Assembly (NCBI GenBank): GCA_000181795.3
Contig: CM012953.1
Coordinates: 522,267 to 586,266 of the forward strand
From: Trichinella spiralis
Taxonomy: Eukaryota; Nematoda; Enoplea; Trichinellida; Trichinellidae
Reading direction: 5' to 3'
Length of the DNA: 64,000 nt
Each line of letters opens with the position of its first letter. Positions within the stretch are counted from its first letter, which is position 1. Shown in pieces: positions 1 through 15,300 of this stretch. A program made the position numbers and the translations under genes. Below the pieces are notes generated by a model, which was given only the letters and a program-made list of their open reading frames with translations, did not search any database and had not been told where the DNA came from.

Positions 1-811
1 TTCGCCACAGATGAGTTTGTTTGCCCAAATGACAGACAGTCTATTGCAATTGCAAAATTTGGGTTAAAGCAATTATTTAGTTGTATGCTGTTTCACTGTT
101 CCACAAGGAAGTGAAATTTAAATAGCCGGTCTCCAGGTGCTTGTAATAGATCGTTCTTGCTTTACGAACAAAAGCGACTCACTGGCATGATCGTTTGTTT
201 TTTTCAGAGATGCAAATTGAATTTTAAAAAAAATATATGAAAAATTCCAGATTTAATTTAAATTTTAGTCAAAATACATAAATTATTGAATAAACTTATT
301 GTTTTCAACACAATTAATCATTTTTCAAATATTTCACTTTCATTTTTTTCATCTCTCTTTGACAAGAAAATTTCTTTTATTCTTTTCTCTTTTCAAATTG
401 GAATTTTACAGAAAAAAATATTAAATTTTTATTATTTAACTTTACTTTTTTGTTAAATAAGGAAGATTATACATTGATCAAAACTATAGGATACTATAAC
501 TTTCAATTTCATCCTGCTCATCAATTAAACAATTTATTCTACTCATTTGCATAATAATAGTAATTTGTTGAATAACTTCGTCATATTTGTTCGATGAAAT
601 TTATTGTTTAATAGTCGCCACAAAGTTGTTTATATTATAATAATTTACCACAGGAGACGAGTTCAAGGTTGACAAAGTGCATTAAAGAAATTAAATTTAT
701 ATGGCACACGAAGTGCAAATAATTTAACGTAATTTCCACATTAACCAAATAGAATGTATAATTTAGAAGAGAAAAAAAATATTTAGTACTTATTTGTTGC
801 AAAAAATATAG
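1..811. other. non-coding stretch, probably intron of the DEX-1-like gene
   Basis: No convincing exon is visible on either strand. The first recognisable exon of the downstream gene opens at a splice acceptor (aaaaaatatag) in the middle of a NIDO domain. The signal peptide and first strands of that domain must therefore lie before the window, and this stretch is best read as intron. Confidence 0.55.
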
Positions 812-3800
812 ATTCATCCAAATGGTATTATTGGATTTGAAGAAAATTTTTCAAACACTGAATCTCACTCGAGCATATTCAATGTGAACAAAGCATTCAT
901 TGCTCCATTTTGGAATCAGAATGATCTGAGCAAAGGTGGCAACGTTTACTACCGTGAAATATTTGGTAAATTTTGTTTTTAATTTTTTTAAATCAATTTG
1001 CACAATTATTGATTATTTTCATTATTCAATTGTTCAGATGGACGATTAGTTGACCGTGCCAAAAGTGAAGTTCTTTATCAATTTGATCGTTCAATTCAAG
1101 TTTCATCGATAATTTTGATCACATGGGAAAAGATGCAACCACGAGAAGGTGAACTGCTACCGAATGAAGTAAAATTATTTGTTTGAAAAGAAAATTTTTA
1201 TTATAATTTCAATTAAAAAATTTTCCAGAACACAAACACATTCCAAATTGCGATTATCAACGCGGGTAATCAAACTTTTGTGAATATAATATACAAAAAT
1301 ATCGGATGGACCCAAGGTGCTGAAGCTGGGTTCAGCAAAGGCACTGCCAATGAATATTATTCACTGCCAACATCTGGAACTGCCAATGTGATGTTTTTGA
1401 AAGATTACGGTAATACGGGAATTCCAGGAGAATGGATGTTCCAAGTGGACTGGCATAGAATAATCCGTTGCAAAGCTGGTATCAAAGGGGATACTTGTGA
1501 TACGGGTAATTTCTTTTAATAAACACAAATACAAAGTTGTTTCAATTTAATTTCTCGCAGAATGCTCTAAAAATGAATGGGGTGAAGATTGTGAACAGTG
1601 CTGTATGTGCAAAACAGGCAACTGCAATGCCGTTACCGGTGAATGCAGAAATGAAGAATGTGAAACTTGCTGGACTAATGCTCCATTCTGCAACTATTGT
1701 ACGTGAAAAATTGTTCGTTTTTCCTTTTGTTCCAGTCAATTTATACAAATAAACTTATATAATCTGAATTAAATAAAAGTTCAAGTTGTACTTTTTGAAA
1801 TTTCTCGAAATTTACTTTAAAAAATGATTTTCAGATGACACTGCCAAATGTCCACCAAAAGGAACAAAAAAATGCGCAACATACGCTATTTCTATGTATG
1901 AATACACCAAATGTGGAGCTCCAGTAATTCGATGCCAATGTATGGTAGGATATAAAGGCGATGGTGAAAAATGCGAAGGTAATTTTTACTCACGCATGCA
2001 TTCAAATATATAAAATGAATATATATTTTGTCGTAAAGTAAAATGAACAAATTATGATCACTCAAATAATTGTAGATGTAGACGAATGTGAAGCAGAAAA
2101 TGTTTGTGATCCGAATGCGGACTGCTTGAACGTACCAGGAAGTTATCACTGCCAATGTCGAGAAGGTTACAGTGGAAATGGCACTACTTGTACAAAATTG
2201 AAAAATAAATCACCCAACGAAGCTGTATTGGTGGATGAATTCAAATCGACAATATCCAGCTCTATTTTTCCACTGTCAGAGTCGACAGATGTTAAAGAAA
2301 ATGAAAAAGTAGAAGAAGGAGAAGAAGAAGAAGAGAATCGCGTCGTTTTGCCGAAACGATTTAATTCACTCGTCTCGTATAAAATGAACCAACCACTGAC
2401 AATTTTTGGTCAACTGCGTGAAAAGCTGACAGTAAGTAGTGATAATAGATTGAAAAAAAACTACAAATGAACAAAATTAATTTTTTCATTTCAAAGATAT
2501 CTAGTGGTGGACTTGTAACAGTGAATGGAATTTTACCACTAACTCCGCAGGATCCTCTGGAACGAAGCGGAGTGCAAGGCTTTGCCTTGTTTTACAGTGC
2601 AATCGATTTGTCAGTAAGTCCAGGCATTGTCAGCGTGCAGGAGACCTCCAATGGTGAAATGCTGACTGAGGCAAGCTTAATGATTGGTCGACATTTTCCA
2701 GTAATTGATTTCATGGCTGAAACTGTAATCATGGTTGCCTACGAAAATGTCACCACGGCAAAGACGCAGGTATGGTTGAAATTTTTCTCTTTTTAATCAA
2801 GTTCAATTTTAATAAAATGCAATCATAAAAAAACTGTTCAGGAGATGGTAAACACATTTTTGCTGGTGCTGATCGGTGGTTCAGATGCGCGTACTGGTGA
2901 GCGAATGACATTTGCCGATTTCGTTTACGAAGATGTGCTGTGGACTGAAAATGCAAAAGTAAAAAAAATAAAAAACTATTGCTTTATGTCGTTCCAAGTT
3001 TGTTTGAATTTTTCCTTCCCAGGCTGCCGTGATGACTCCACTTCACAAAGACACGTTGCAATTGCCAGGTTCAGGTTCCGATGCAATCCGCCTGCTTTCA
3101 CATTACAGTAACATCCACGAACCAGGCCAATGGTTGTTCAGAGTTGACAAAGCAGAAGTGGACTTTTGCACTCGACAAGGATTAGTACCACCGTATTGTG
3201 AAGAACCAGAAAAAATACCACCTGCCAAGTTGAATGAGGAGAAAAATTCTTCTGATGAAGAAACAATTCTTATACAAACGCCAGTATTGCATGTTCAATT
3301 AATAACCACAGTTCCACAAAAAGAATACAAAGAACCAAGCACAGTTACCACTACAACTGCTAGTACGTCAACAACAACAACAACAAAGGCAGCAACGACG
3401 ACGACGAAAATGGCATCAACAACAGCAGCAAAAGCTTCTACTGTTGACAGGACGAAAGCTCCGTTAATAACAATGCCAACAACAAACACGGCATTATCAC
3501 GTTCACATGTATTCAGTACGACAATGAAGCCGATTACAAGCAGCAGTAGGATACCAGTACTGGTGACAGCTCAAACTGGGAAACGTACCAAACCCGGTTC
3601 CACTTTCATGAACAACGATTCCACATTTGACGAAGCAGATGTGGACGAAAATGAGCAAGCACTGGATTCACCGAGTCAATTGGCGATCATCATCCCGGCC
3701 GCAATAGTCGGAATTTGGTTGCTTTTATTAATTTCCATTGGATTAGTGGTCTGCTGCAGGAGACGGTAAACGTGATACGAAAATAAGAATGTATTTTTTG

Positions 3801-4270
3801 TAAATTTAAACTTCTTTTCTTCAATACAGAATGAACAAACAACGTTTCCGCAGACGATACGAGGCCAATTATCATTTTCAGCCAATTGGCATCCCTTCGT
3901 TCGACCATGCTCGCAAAAGGGTGCCACTTCCTTCGTCCAGAGGAAGCTTCGAATCGGTGCTTACCGACTACAACGGCTCAATGCAAAACGCGAATGCGCA
4001 ATATCATCAAAATGGGGTAAATGAAAATTCAGTTGAAAACCACAATTCATTGCAAAAAGTGCTTCATTTCAGACTTTTAAATTAGTTCGCGATACTTATG
4101 CACAACCACCTTCAACCAAGCATCAACCATATACCTACTTTGGTCAGGTGAGCTACGACTGAAAGACAAACAATAACAACATTATTACCACAAAATTTGA
4201 ATAATGCTCTACTATTATTATTTATTTTCAGCCAGAAAAAACAAGGTACAGTTATACAGAAAAACTTTAA
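812..4270 (+). CDS. dex-1: DEX-1-like NIDO/EGF single-pass membrane protein (5' partial)
   Basis: Twelve exons keep one open frame: 812-965, 1038-1168, 1229-1505, 1561-1698, 1835-1978, 2076-2431, 2497-2769, 2842-2958, 3023-3765, 3830-4016, 4073-4147 and 4232-4270, giving 877 visible residues. Domain order is the second part of a NIDO domain (IHPNGIIGF ... GEWMFQVDW), a Cys-rich EGF/laminin-like module, one EGF, one calcium-binding EGF (DVDECE ... NVPGSYHC), an acidic linker, and a second NIDO-like module that ends in the parallel signature GQWLFRVD. A Thr-rich, probably O-glycosylated stalk follows (about 3320-3530), then a helix at 3678-3750 ([16 protein letters not shown]) and a basic cytoplasmic tail. 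C. elegans DEX-1 has this NIDO-EGF-NIDO-TM plan and anchors dendrite tips and epithelia to apical matrix; the assignment rests on architecture. The stop could shift if a GT at 4246 is used as a donor. The N-terminus is outside the window. Confidence 0.8.
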
Positions 4271-4430
4271 CGATGCTGTTCCTGCTGCCACGCCACGCCA
4301 CATCTACTTTAATTCTTCCTGCTTTTTCATCCTTTTTTTCACATTTTAGTTACGTAGAGCATAATATTCTTTTTTTCTGTTGCCAATGAAATTATTCTGT
4401 AGACAAATGCTTACGGCTGTCATGCTTTTT

Positions 4431-4436
4431 AATAAA
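4431..4436 (+). terminator. poly(A) signal for the DEX-1-like gene
   Basis: An AATAAA hexamer lies about 160 bp after the stop at 4270. It falls in the short gap between this gene and the convergent UBE2K gene, which ends at 4538. Cleavage is inferred, not seen. Confidence 0.4.
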
Positions 4437-4537
4437 ATTCAAAATCACTGATCTCAAGCAGAAGTAAAAAACTAACGTAAATTATAAACAAATTTTAAAA
4501 TCTGCATCACGTGAACCATGTCTTCGTTATTCTTTTA

Positions 4538-7275
<2,738 letters not shown>

Positions 7276-8875
7276 TTCTGGTGTAAGTACGCCCTTCAAC
7301 TAAAACACAACCGTGACATACAGTATAACATAAATCAAGCTTTAAAACATTTTTCTTTCATATATATGATTATAAATGCAGGCAAAGTAGTTTAAAAGAA
7401 TATTCTAAATTGTGTATTAAAATTTTTAGTCACGTTTATTAATTTTTATCTAACATAATTTTAATAAAAGTTGAGTTTTATATGGTATTAATAAAAAGAA
7501 TCGCAATAATTCATTTCAATTTAATTTTTACACATGTACATATAAATTTAGAGTAGAAAATGTTTTTTATACAGTATTTTGCAAAAATTATTACCGTTTC
7601 CAGAAGTGAACTGCACAGACAGAACAGTTTCCATGCTTCAGCTATTGTATATATTTTTACAAGAATATAATTTGTATGGTATAAAATTGAAGTTAACTAA
7701 AACGTAGTAATCTAAATGAAATTTAAAAAATTTTTTTGTGAAATTAAGAAGTTTAGAAATATTTTTGCAATGACTTTAAAATTTGTATTTGATTATATTT
7801 ATATAAGCGATTAAAAAAAATTCAGGATTCACTAGCTTGGCACAAGTTCATGAGTTTATAGAATTTTCAAAATGGATTCTCAATATTGACAGAGTTTAGC
7901 AGAAATATAACCATATAACACTGCATGTAAAAGTATTATTACTAAAAAAAAAGTATTCCCCTTGAGGAGTATCTATATCTATATATATATATGTATATAA
8001 TTTATTTGTTACACAAAAAAGTAATCATTAATTAAACGTCAATTCTTCACATAGGCGGCTAAGATGAAAGCTATGCATAGAATGATTTCGAATGATATAT
8101 GCATACATACTTGAGAAATGTGATACAGCTATAAATTTGTTCAGTTAGAGCTGTAAGCTGAACGAAAATGCGTAAACAGTGATCAATCAAATGACTGGTT
8201 TTGTTAGATTTTTAAACAATTCATTTTCCTACAAGCTGTCAATGCGCAAACATTAACTCCAAAAGTTCTTATGATTACATTCGACCAATTACCAACAGCA
8301 CTGTGCTCTCTCTGTTTGGAGAGGTAATGTTTCAGAAATGAAATTTTTTTTCTTTAAACTACCTAAATTAGAAATAATATTTTACTTTTTGAAACAAAAA
8401 AGCAGTCAAGCTCTCTCTTAACAGAGAGTGATGGATTACATATTTTGGCAATAAAAACAACAACAAACTAAAAACGTTCTACTACAAAGTAAATATATGA
8501 TGGATAAAGTTGAAAAAAATTATTTTTAAAAATCCAATGGTGTGTTTGAAAAAGAAATATTCATTCACCGTTACTAGTAGGAATAAATGTAGTAAAGTTT
8601 GGAGAAGGCAAAAAGAAAGAAAGACATTGACAATCTTGAGCAGTATGCAAAATAATAAATACTTGAAGAACATCCAATAGAAATGAAAAACTCTGAGATA
8701 CTTCAGTAATAGTAATTTAAAAAAATAAATTTTGTTTAAACAAAAAGAAAACACTTATTATATATATCTATAGTAAAATGTGGTAATAACATACGACCCA
8801 AAATGCAGTGCAATATATAATAAATAAGTAATGAATTAAAAAATGATGACTGAGGTGGATTACATTTGTATTCTA
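7276..8875. other. intergenic: UBE2K upstream region and PLR-1-like 3' flank
   Basis: Both neighbours are on the minus strand, so this holds the promoter side of UBE2K and the 3' UTR side of the RING ligase gene. It is AT-rich, with a TA dinucleotide run at about 7976-8000 and two short CTCTCT-rich patches near 8305 and 8410. No coding exon is supported. Confidence 0.5.
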
Positions 8876-11800
8876 TTATAATACATGCTCTTGTTGTTGT
8901 TGTTGTTGTTGTTGCTGTGCTTCTTGTACAAGCTGCTGTTGATTGCCGCTGTCCTGAGTTGTTGCATCACAGCAGGACAAAGTTGATGCAGTTGCTTGAT
9001 CACGTGAGAGTGGGATGAGGCGTTGTTGGTGATGATGATTGGCAATTCCTGCCATTGTTTTCTGCTCTTCTTCAGCTGGATAATGATCAATGGCAATTTC
9101 GGTAACGGCCGAGATGTCGCTCAAATAGCCTTCACTGATGCAGTCGGGTAGCAAGGGGTTGTTGATTCGAATTAATTTGTGCTGCTGATGCAGAGGCGCA
9201 TATTTGGCAAACGGTGCCGCCCTGTTGCCGCCGGAACGAGAAGAAACACGACCACGGTGATGAGTGGAACGTTTCTGCCCTGTTGTGCCATCCGCTGCTG
9301 CACAACGTCTGTGCTTCCTCTTGTAAATCTTTTCCGTACAACCACCGCCATTGTCACCGGAAGGATGATATCGACCGCCACCACCATTGCATGCGAACAT
9401 CACCACCTCTATATCTGGATATAATTTCATCGTTCTTTTCGGTAAATTCGTGTGTGCAGCATGTCCACTACAGTACACTGAAGGTCTTGCTTTACTACTA
9501 CTACCACTACCACTACTATTTGATGTATTTGGAATTGATGCAATTCTCATCTGTTGCTTTTCCATTTCAATTGCTTGTCTGTAACGTTTAGAAGGTGATG
9601 GTAATTCATTCAACGTTTGCACATCCGGCATGTTACCACCACTATTGATCTGATTTGGAATTTCACCACGAATTTGACCAGAACACATTTGCTGATTCTG
9701 AACAATCATCATCATATCAGTATTATCACTAGCACTTGTGCTGTTGTTACTGCTAGTAGTGGTGGTTTTATTGTTGTTGGTAGTGCTGTGGTTCTGCTGG
9801 ATATCATTATTAACAGAAGAAGCTACTGCCGTAGTGGCAATACTGATATTTTCAACAAGTAATGGTGCAGCTCTTGAAGACAAATTGCCACTATCCGGCT
9901 CAGGACTAACATAACGTTCCAAAATTACGTTGTACATACAAAGTGGACAGGTACGATTGAGCAACAACCATGGATCGACGCATTTCTTGTGAAATTCATG
10001 ACCACATGAAATTACTCTCAATATCTTAAAAAATAAATACACAGATAAACAGACAGACACTAAATGTTAAAAGTCAAATCTTTCTGACTTGTCCATCTTT
10101 GTAGGATTCCAAACAAATGGCACACCCATCCATTGAATTCAAACTGAGCTTGCTGCCATTAAGCAAACCAGCTTCGACACTGCATTCGTCGGAAATCTTT
10201 TTCGGCTTTCGAAATTTCTTCAACTCCATACGCGCCAAAGCTGCTTCAGCCAATTTTCTTACTGATGTATCCGCGGGCAAAGTATCGCGTAATTTCACCT
10301 GCACAACAAAAAAAACAAAAATAATACAACAAACAAACAAACAAACAAACAAACAATGATATTACCCGATTTCTGACTCCGCTCAGAAGTATCGCTGCAA
10401 CCAAAAATACCAATAAAATCGATGCCGGAAAAACACCCTTGTCAAAAATTGCAGGAAACATGTCCTTTAAAAAATAAACAGAAATAGAAAAAAAAAGAAT
10501 TTGACAAATATTTTAAACTGTGTAAATATCCCCCACTTTGAATGTAGTAGTAGTTTTGGTTGTTGTTGTTGTTGTTGCGCTTTCGTATTCAACTGTCAAC
10601 GGGGTTGTTGGACCAATGGAAGCACTGACTTGTGGTAAATCATGCTTGGGTACCTTGGCCAACAACATCCTCAACATGTTCGCCTGCATACCACTCGTAG
10701 TGATCACCGGTATATCCACAGCAGGCCATTTTTCGATCTAAAAAATTAAATTATTAAGAAAAAAATAATAATAAATTTATCAAAATTTATACTCTGCAAT
10801 TTTGCATATCCAAAATGACCGCTTTCGCACCGCTATCGAATGCAAACAAAGCCTTGAAACGTAAAAAGAAACTATTTTAATAATGAAAAATTTACATGAA
10901 CTGCTTGAAATTTTGGTTACTTGATTGTAAGGTGAAACACAACCTGCTATAAAAGGCTGAATTACTCCATCCATTATGACTACCGCAATTTGACCAACTA
11001 AAGCACTGTCCAAACCAAGTGAACTTCGTTGGCATGCTCTCAATGGATGAATCTGCAAGGAAAATTAATCATAATAAAGAAATAAATAAATATCTTTATA
11101 ATCTGTATAAAATATTTTTCCCCATGTTGTAAATGGGTAATGAAAAATTTATTCTTTTTTATCTACACAATGAACAGCAGGTGTAGTGTGTGTGTGTGTG
11201 TGTGTGTCAATGGGATAATTTGTGTTGCTGAATGATATAAGTGAAACAAACTTTCACAAACTACAATGACGAACACAGGAAGTATAAGACAAAAAGCCAG
11301 CTGTTGTTCTTGCTTATCGCATGTGTGCTTGAAATAGAAAATGGGCAAAAAGGATAATAATAAGAAAATGCAAAAAATTGTTTCCAACTTCCTTCAATCA
11401 ATATTCAAAACTTTTTCATAAAATATGAATAAAATTCATCTGACAAGAGAGATTTGATTTGCTTGGATGATTTTGCATTTGGATAAAAAAAAAGATGCTA
11501 TTTTATTTTATCGCTTTGAAAATGTCTGTTGACAACCAACAACAGCTGCAGAGAATTGCTTCATCGTTTATTTTCACATACACAACGTAAAGGGGAAAGA
11601 AAAATTGAATATTTTACATCATGTAACCCACAACAGCAGCAGCAGCAGATGTTTGCGTAGCACATAAATCAAATCAAGTTCAAAAGAGAAGGAAAAAGAA
11701 AAAAATAAAGAACAAAAGAACAAAGATCAAAGAAAATTACCGACTGTGCTTTTTCTCAAAATTTTGAAAAATAAAACACTACGCAATATAAAATAAACAG

Positions 11801-14448
11801 CAAATTTTCCTTTTATAATATAATCTTTTGTTGAAAAAATTAATAATATTCCACACCCAAAATGATTGCGATGATAAAAAAACATCTACAATAATAATGA
11901 TGATGTAAATGTTTTTCGGAAAAGTAAACAATCATACAGTAATATCAATGTGGGTCACAAAAAAAATTCAAAAAAGAAACGACCTTTTGAAAATTAACGT
12001 TGGTGAAGTTTTTTCATTTCTGAAACGTCGAAGAAAGAAAAAAAAATAACAACAAAACTTGAAAAAACCAGCAGCAGCAAAAATTCTCAAGATAATTTTT
12101 TAGAAAATAAAAAAAATCAGACCTTTTTCCTATGTGACGATTGTTTGTGGTACTGTAGAAATATTTTTTTCTTTTTGCAAACTTAAGTTTTAAAAAAGGA
12201 AAAGAAAAACACTAAAAAAAATTATCATAATTTTCCACTGCACAACTATTTTCAACAATCAAATATGCTGTTGTTGTTTTTTAACATCTAATCAAAAATA
12301 ATAATAAAATAAACATAAATAATCAAAAAAAAAGAAAACTTCACAACTGTTACATTTTGCTATAAAGAAATTATAGTAAAGAGAAGAAACACAAAAATAG
12401 ATTATTGCCAAACATGGTAGAATTTTTTGTTGCCAAATGTGCAAAAAGAAAGAAAAAAGTTGCAAATCATCCAGAAAGCAAGCAACACGATGTTGTGTGT
12501 AAGTTTGTTTTTTAAATTATAAAAAAATATTTTGTTGTATAAATGTGATCATTATACGTACATATAATTGTGCATTTTGATTTTCAACCTATCCCCGCCC
12601 CCATATATCCATCTTATTTATCTACTTTTAATGTGGAACAAAAACAAAACAGAACTTTGCAAATTTTGAAGGCGTCATTAAACTTCATATTTAATTCCTG
12701 CGCGCGTGTGGGTATATAAAATATGATAAATTTTAAAGTGAATTTGAGAAAGTTGAAATTGAATAAAAACTGGATCCAATTTTGAAATTCAAAGATAAAA
12801 GTTCCATTTCAGAGTTCAGAGAACTTAGATCATATTACAGTAGGATGAGAATTTATAGCCACCAGTTTTGTATTGATTTCGCTGGCAGGCAAACAAAAAC
12901 CAGTGCCAACAAAAGCCATTTCCCAATGAATGTCGTTGAAAAGATATTTTTGCATGGTCGGACGGATTGAAAAGAGAAAAATACATTTCAACTATTTATT
13001 ATTATTATTATTACTTGGGTTTGTCAAAGTAATATACAATACACGGATCACCATCAATTAAGAGTCATTAATAAAAAAGAAAATTGATGTCACCTTTTAT
13101 AAAATTCAAATTACCAAAAATAAATGAAAAAATTAACATTTTTATGATTATATTCATTTTATTTTACGTGGACAATTCTTCTTCTGTAGACCAAGTAAAA
13201 GTATCTGATTTTATTTAAATAAATATTCGTATTAATTAATTGAAAAGCTATTTTTACAGTAGAAACTTATCAAATTATTATTATTATTATTATTCCACCC
13301 ATCATATAATATCGAAAGAAAATTATTTCCATTGGAAAAGTTGAAATTTGAACACACAAAAAAGAAAAACTTCTTTTCATTTTAAAAGATTTGATATATT
13401 TCGAAATAAGTATTAAATTGAGAATAAAAATAATTAATGACATTGTCAATGAAAGTGATAAACAAGAAAACAGAAAAACAATGATCAAAGGGAAATATAA
13501 AGCACAGCTGCGCGTGTTTCAAAATTTTTTTTTCACTTTTAAAATTGTTCACACAAATTCTTTGCTATAAGCGCTACGGCATTATTGCTGTTGTTGTTTG
13601 TTGTTGTTTACTGCTTAAATGTAAAATTAAAAAAAAAAATATTCGTTTGCCTATTCGAGTCGAATTATACAAAATCATCTAAGCGAACGTTACGAATAAA
13701 TGAATAAAATAAATATTATATATTATATGAAAGGAGAAATTTCCATACAGCAGCTGCTGTTGGTGGTGCGCTTAGCCAGAGGCGACGTTGAAAGCCGCCA
13801 AAGCGGCGCCGGCACTGAGTCGGCGCTGTCAAACACAGACGGACGGCCGCTAATTACGACGGCCTGAGTTATCGACGCTTGATTGAAGCCGTTGCGCCGG
13901 CGCGCCCAGGGCCGGGCCGTAAATCAACCGGGCCACAGAATGCCGGCCGACACCAAAGGATTGCCGCCAAACCGGCGGCTAATGTCTCTCTCTCTCTCTC
14001 TCTTGTAAATAAATATAATTCATCTTCTCTCAATGCTGCTGTTCTCCTACCTTCTTCTTCCCCTATCCCACCACTTATATATGCACATTTCAATTGATTG
14101 ATTGATCGATCGATCGATCGATTGTATTGATTAAAATTATAAAATTAAAATAGTATGGCAAAAAAGTAATATTATAATAAAATAAAAGACTCCTACTTGA
14201 AATATTCGACCAACCACCGAACGTCGCTTGCCATAGACTGAATAATTGCCGGACAATGTTGCCGAACCGTCACTGAAGAACAATTCAATTCTCGCATTAC
14301 CAGTGACCATCACCGACCCCGGTTGACTATCGACGTTGACCAATGCCGGACAAACTTTCCCATACCCAAGCAGCATGATCAACAACAACACTAGCAAACG
14401 TCGTCGAGGACGCCGCAAACCAACAACTCCGTGCAACAACGGCAGCAT
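8876..14448 (-). CDS. plr-1: PLR-1/ZNRF3/RNF43-type transmembrane RING E3 ubiquitin ligase
   Basis: Seven exons, all phase 0: 14448-14197, 11052-10921, 10852-10793, 10737-10519, 10464-10366, 10298-10089 and 10024-8876, giving 706 residues. Order: signal peptide (LLVLLLIMLLGYG), an extracellular PA-type domain containing the family motif IHPLRAC (MHPLGLC in ZNRF3), a membrane helix (FPASILLVFLVAAILL), a basic juxtamembrane stretch, then the RING. The RING is split between exons 6 and 7 (CAICLESY ... CGHEFHKKC ... RTCPLCMYN), a complete C3H2C3 set. A roughly 330-residue low-complexity tail with Ser/Asn/Gln runs ends in polyQ-EHVL. ZNRF3, RNF43 and C. elegans PLR-1 ubiquitinate Frizzled and related Wnt receptors and clear them from the cell surface; I infer the same role here. 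The donor after GGACAA (gtcaga) is weak but gives the expected DGQ/ILRVISC junction. Confidence 0.88.
11186..11208. repeat. (TG)n microsatellite
   Basis: An uninterrupted run of about eleven TG dinucleotides inside intron 1 of the RING ligase gene. Confidence 0.9.
13765..13990. promoter_or_regulatory. intronic GC/CpG-rich island
   Basis: About 225 bp rich in GCC, GGC and CG (gcggcgccggcac, gccggcgcgcccaggg, gccgggccg) inside otherwise very AT-rich intron 1, followed by a (TC)n run at 13984-14002. No frame across it looks like a protein domain. It lies within 500 bp of the first coding exon, so it may be an enhancer or a downstream promoter element. Function is inferred from composition and position only. 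Confidence 0.35.
14103..14124. repeat. (GATC/CGAT)n microsatellite
   Basis: A short tandem run of gatc/cgat units in intron 1, just downstream of the first coding exon of the PLR-1-like gene. Confidence 0.75.
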
Positions 14449-15059
14449 TGCTTTTTATTGTTTTTTTTTCTATTTCTACAATTCTGCTCTTTCTGTTGTT
14501 CACATACAATGAAAACTCTGTGCTTTTCCAACTTTTGAAATGCTGAATTAAAAAAAAACAACAAATTATTAAATTTGAATACAAATAAAAAAAAACAACA
14601 CGCTTCTGCTGTTACAACAACAAACAACCAAAATACGCGAACAGCAACCAACCAACCAACAACCATCACCAGCGTGTGTATGTGTGTATCTCTGTTGTGA
14701 ATAGTAGTAGTAGTAGTGTTTGTGCTGCTTGCGCACTGGTTGGCTAATTTGGTTGGTCGGGATCCGTACACTTCAGACTTCGAATGCCACTCCATTTCCT
14801 GTTGATTTGCAATATTTAAATTATTTTAAAGCATCAAGAATAGCAGACATCAGGGCTGGCGAGTGGAAGAGAGAATTTCAAATAAACCTTGGAACCAAAT
14901 GGAATTGTTGCTTTGGTTTCAGATATGTAGCTTTTAATGAGAAAAAAAATAATAATCTGATGATCACCTAGTTAGTGATCAGCACAAATGATGACGACCA
15001 GAATGTGGTGGACGTGAAGAATGAGAAAGTGGATAATAAATGAAATCAAAAACGCTGAA

Positions 15060-15300
15060 CCAAGAGAAGAAAGCCGACGCCACCTGGCGGAAATTGTTGC
15101 GGCCAAAACTGTAAGTTGCCGGCGCTCGTCGGCAGAGTACAAAGGCGCCGACAAACGCGACCGCGCGGTCGTAAATCTCCGCGCAGGCGATCACGTGACC
15201 GACGTCGCACCTTTTGATTGGCGCGCCAGTGTCGCCGCCGCCGCGCGCGCGCAACGCCGAACTTGAACCTTTTGTTGAACGGCGCGCAACAACTTTCCCC
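15060..15300 (-). promoter_or_regulatory. candidate GC-rich promoter of the PLR-1-like gene
   Basis: About 240 bp of strong GC and CpG enrichment lie some 600-850 bp upstream of the start codon at 14448. Visible elements are an E-box core (gatcacgtgacc at about 15189), an inverted CCAAT box (gattggcgcgcc, GCCAAT on the minus strand, about 15216) next to a GCGCGCC E2F-like core, and a run of alternating CG (gccgccgccgcgcgcgcgc). These suggest a CpG-type core promoter. The transcription start itself is not visible. Confidence 0.4.

Larger units (their letters stand above)
11053..14196 (-). other. 3.1 kb first intron of the PLR-1-like gene
   Basis: No exon-like frame is supported. It contains a (TG)n run at about 11186-11208, many short CAG/CAA patches, and a GC-rich island at 13765-13990 described separately. 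Long first introns of signalling genes often hold regulatory elements; that is inference here. Confidence 0.5.

Noticed and set aside
9132-9862. Open frames on the plus strand and in other minus frames over the PLR-1-like tail exon
   Set aside because: They overlap the RING ligase tail, have no domains and arise from its low-complexity codons.
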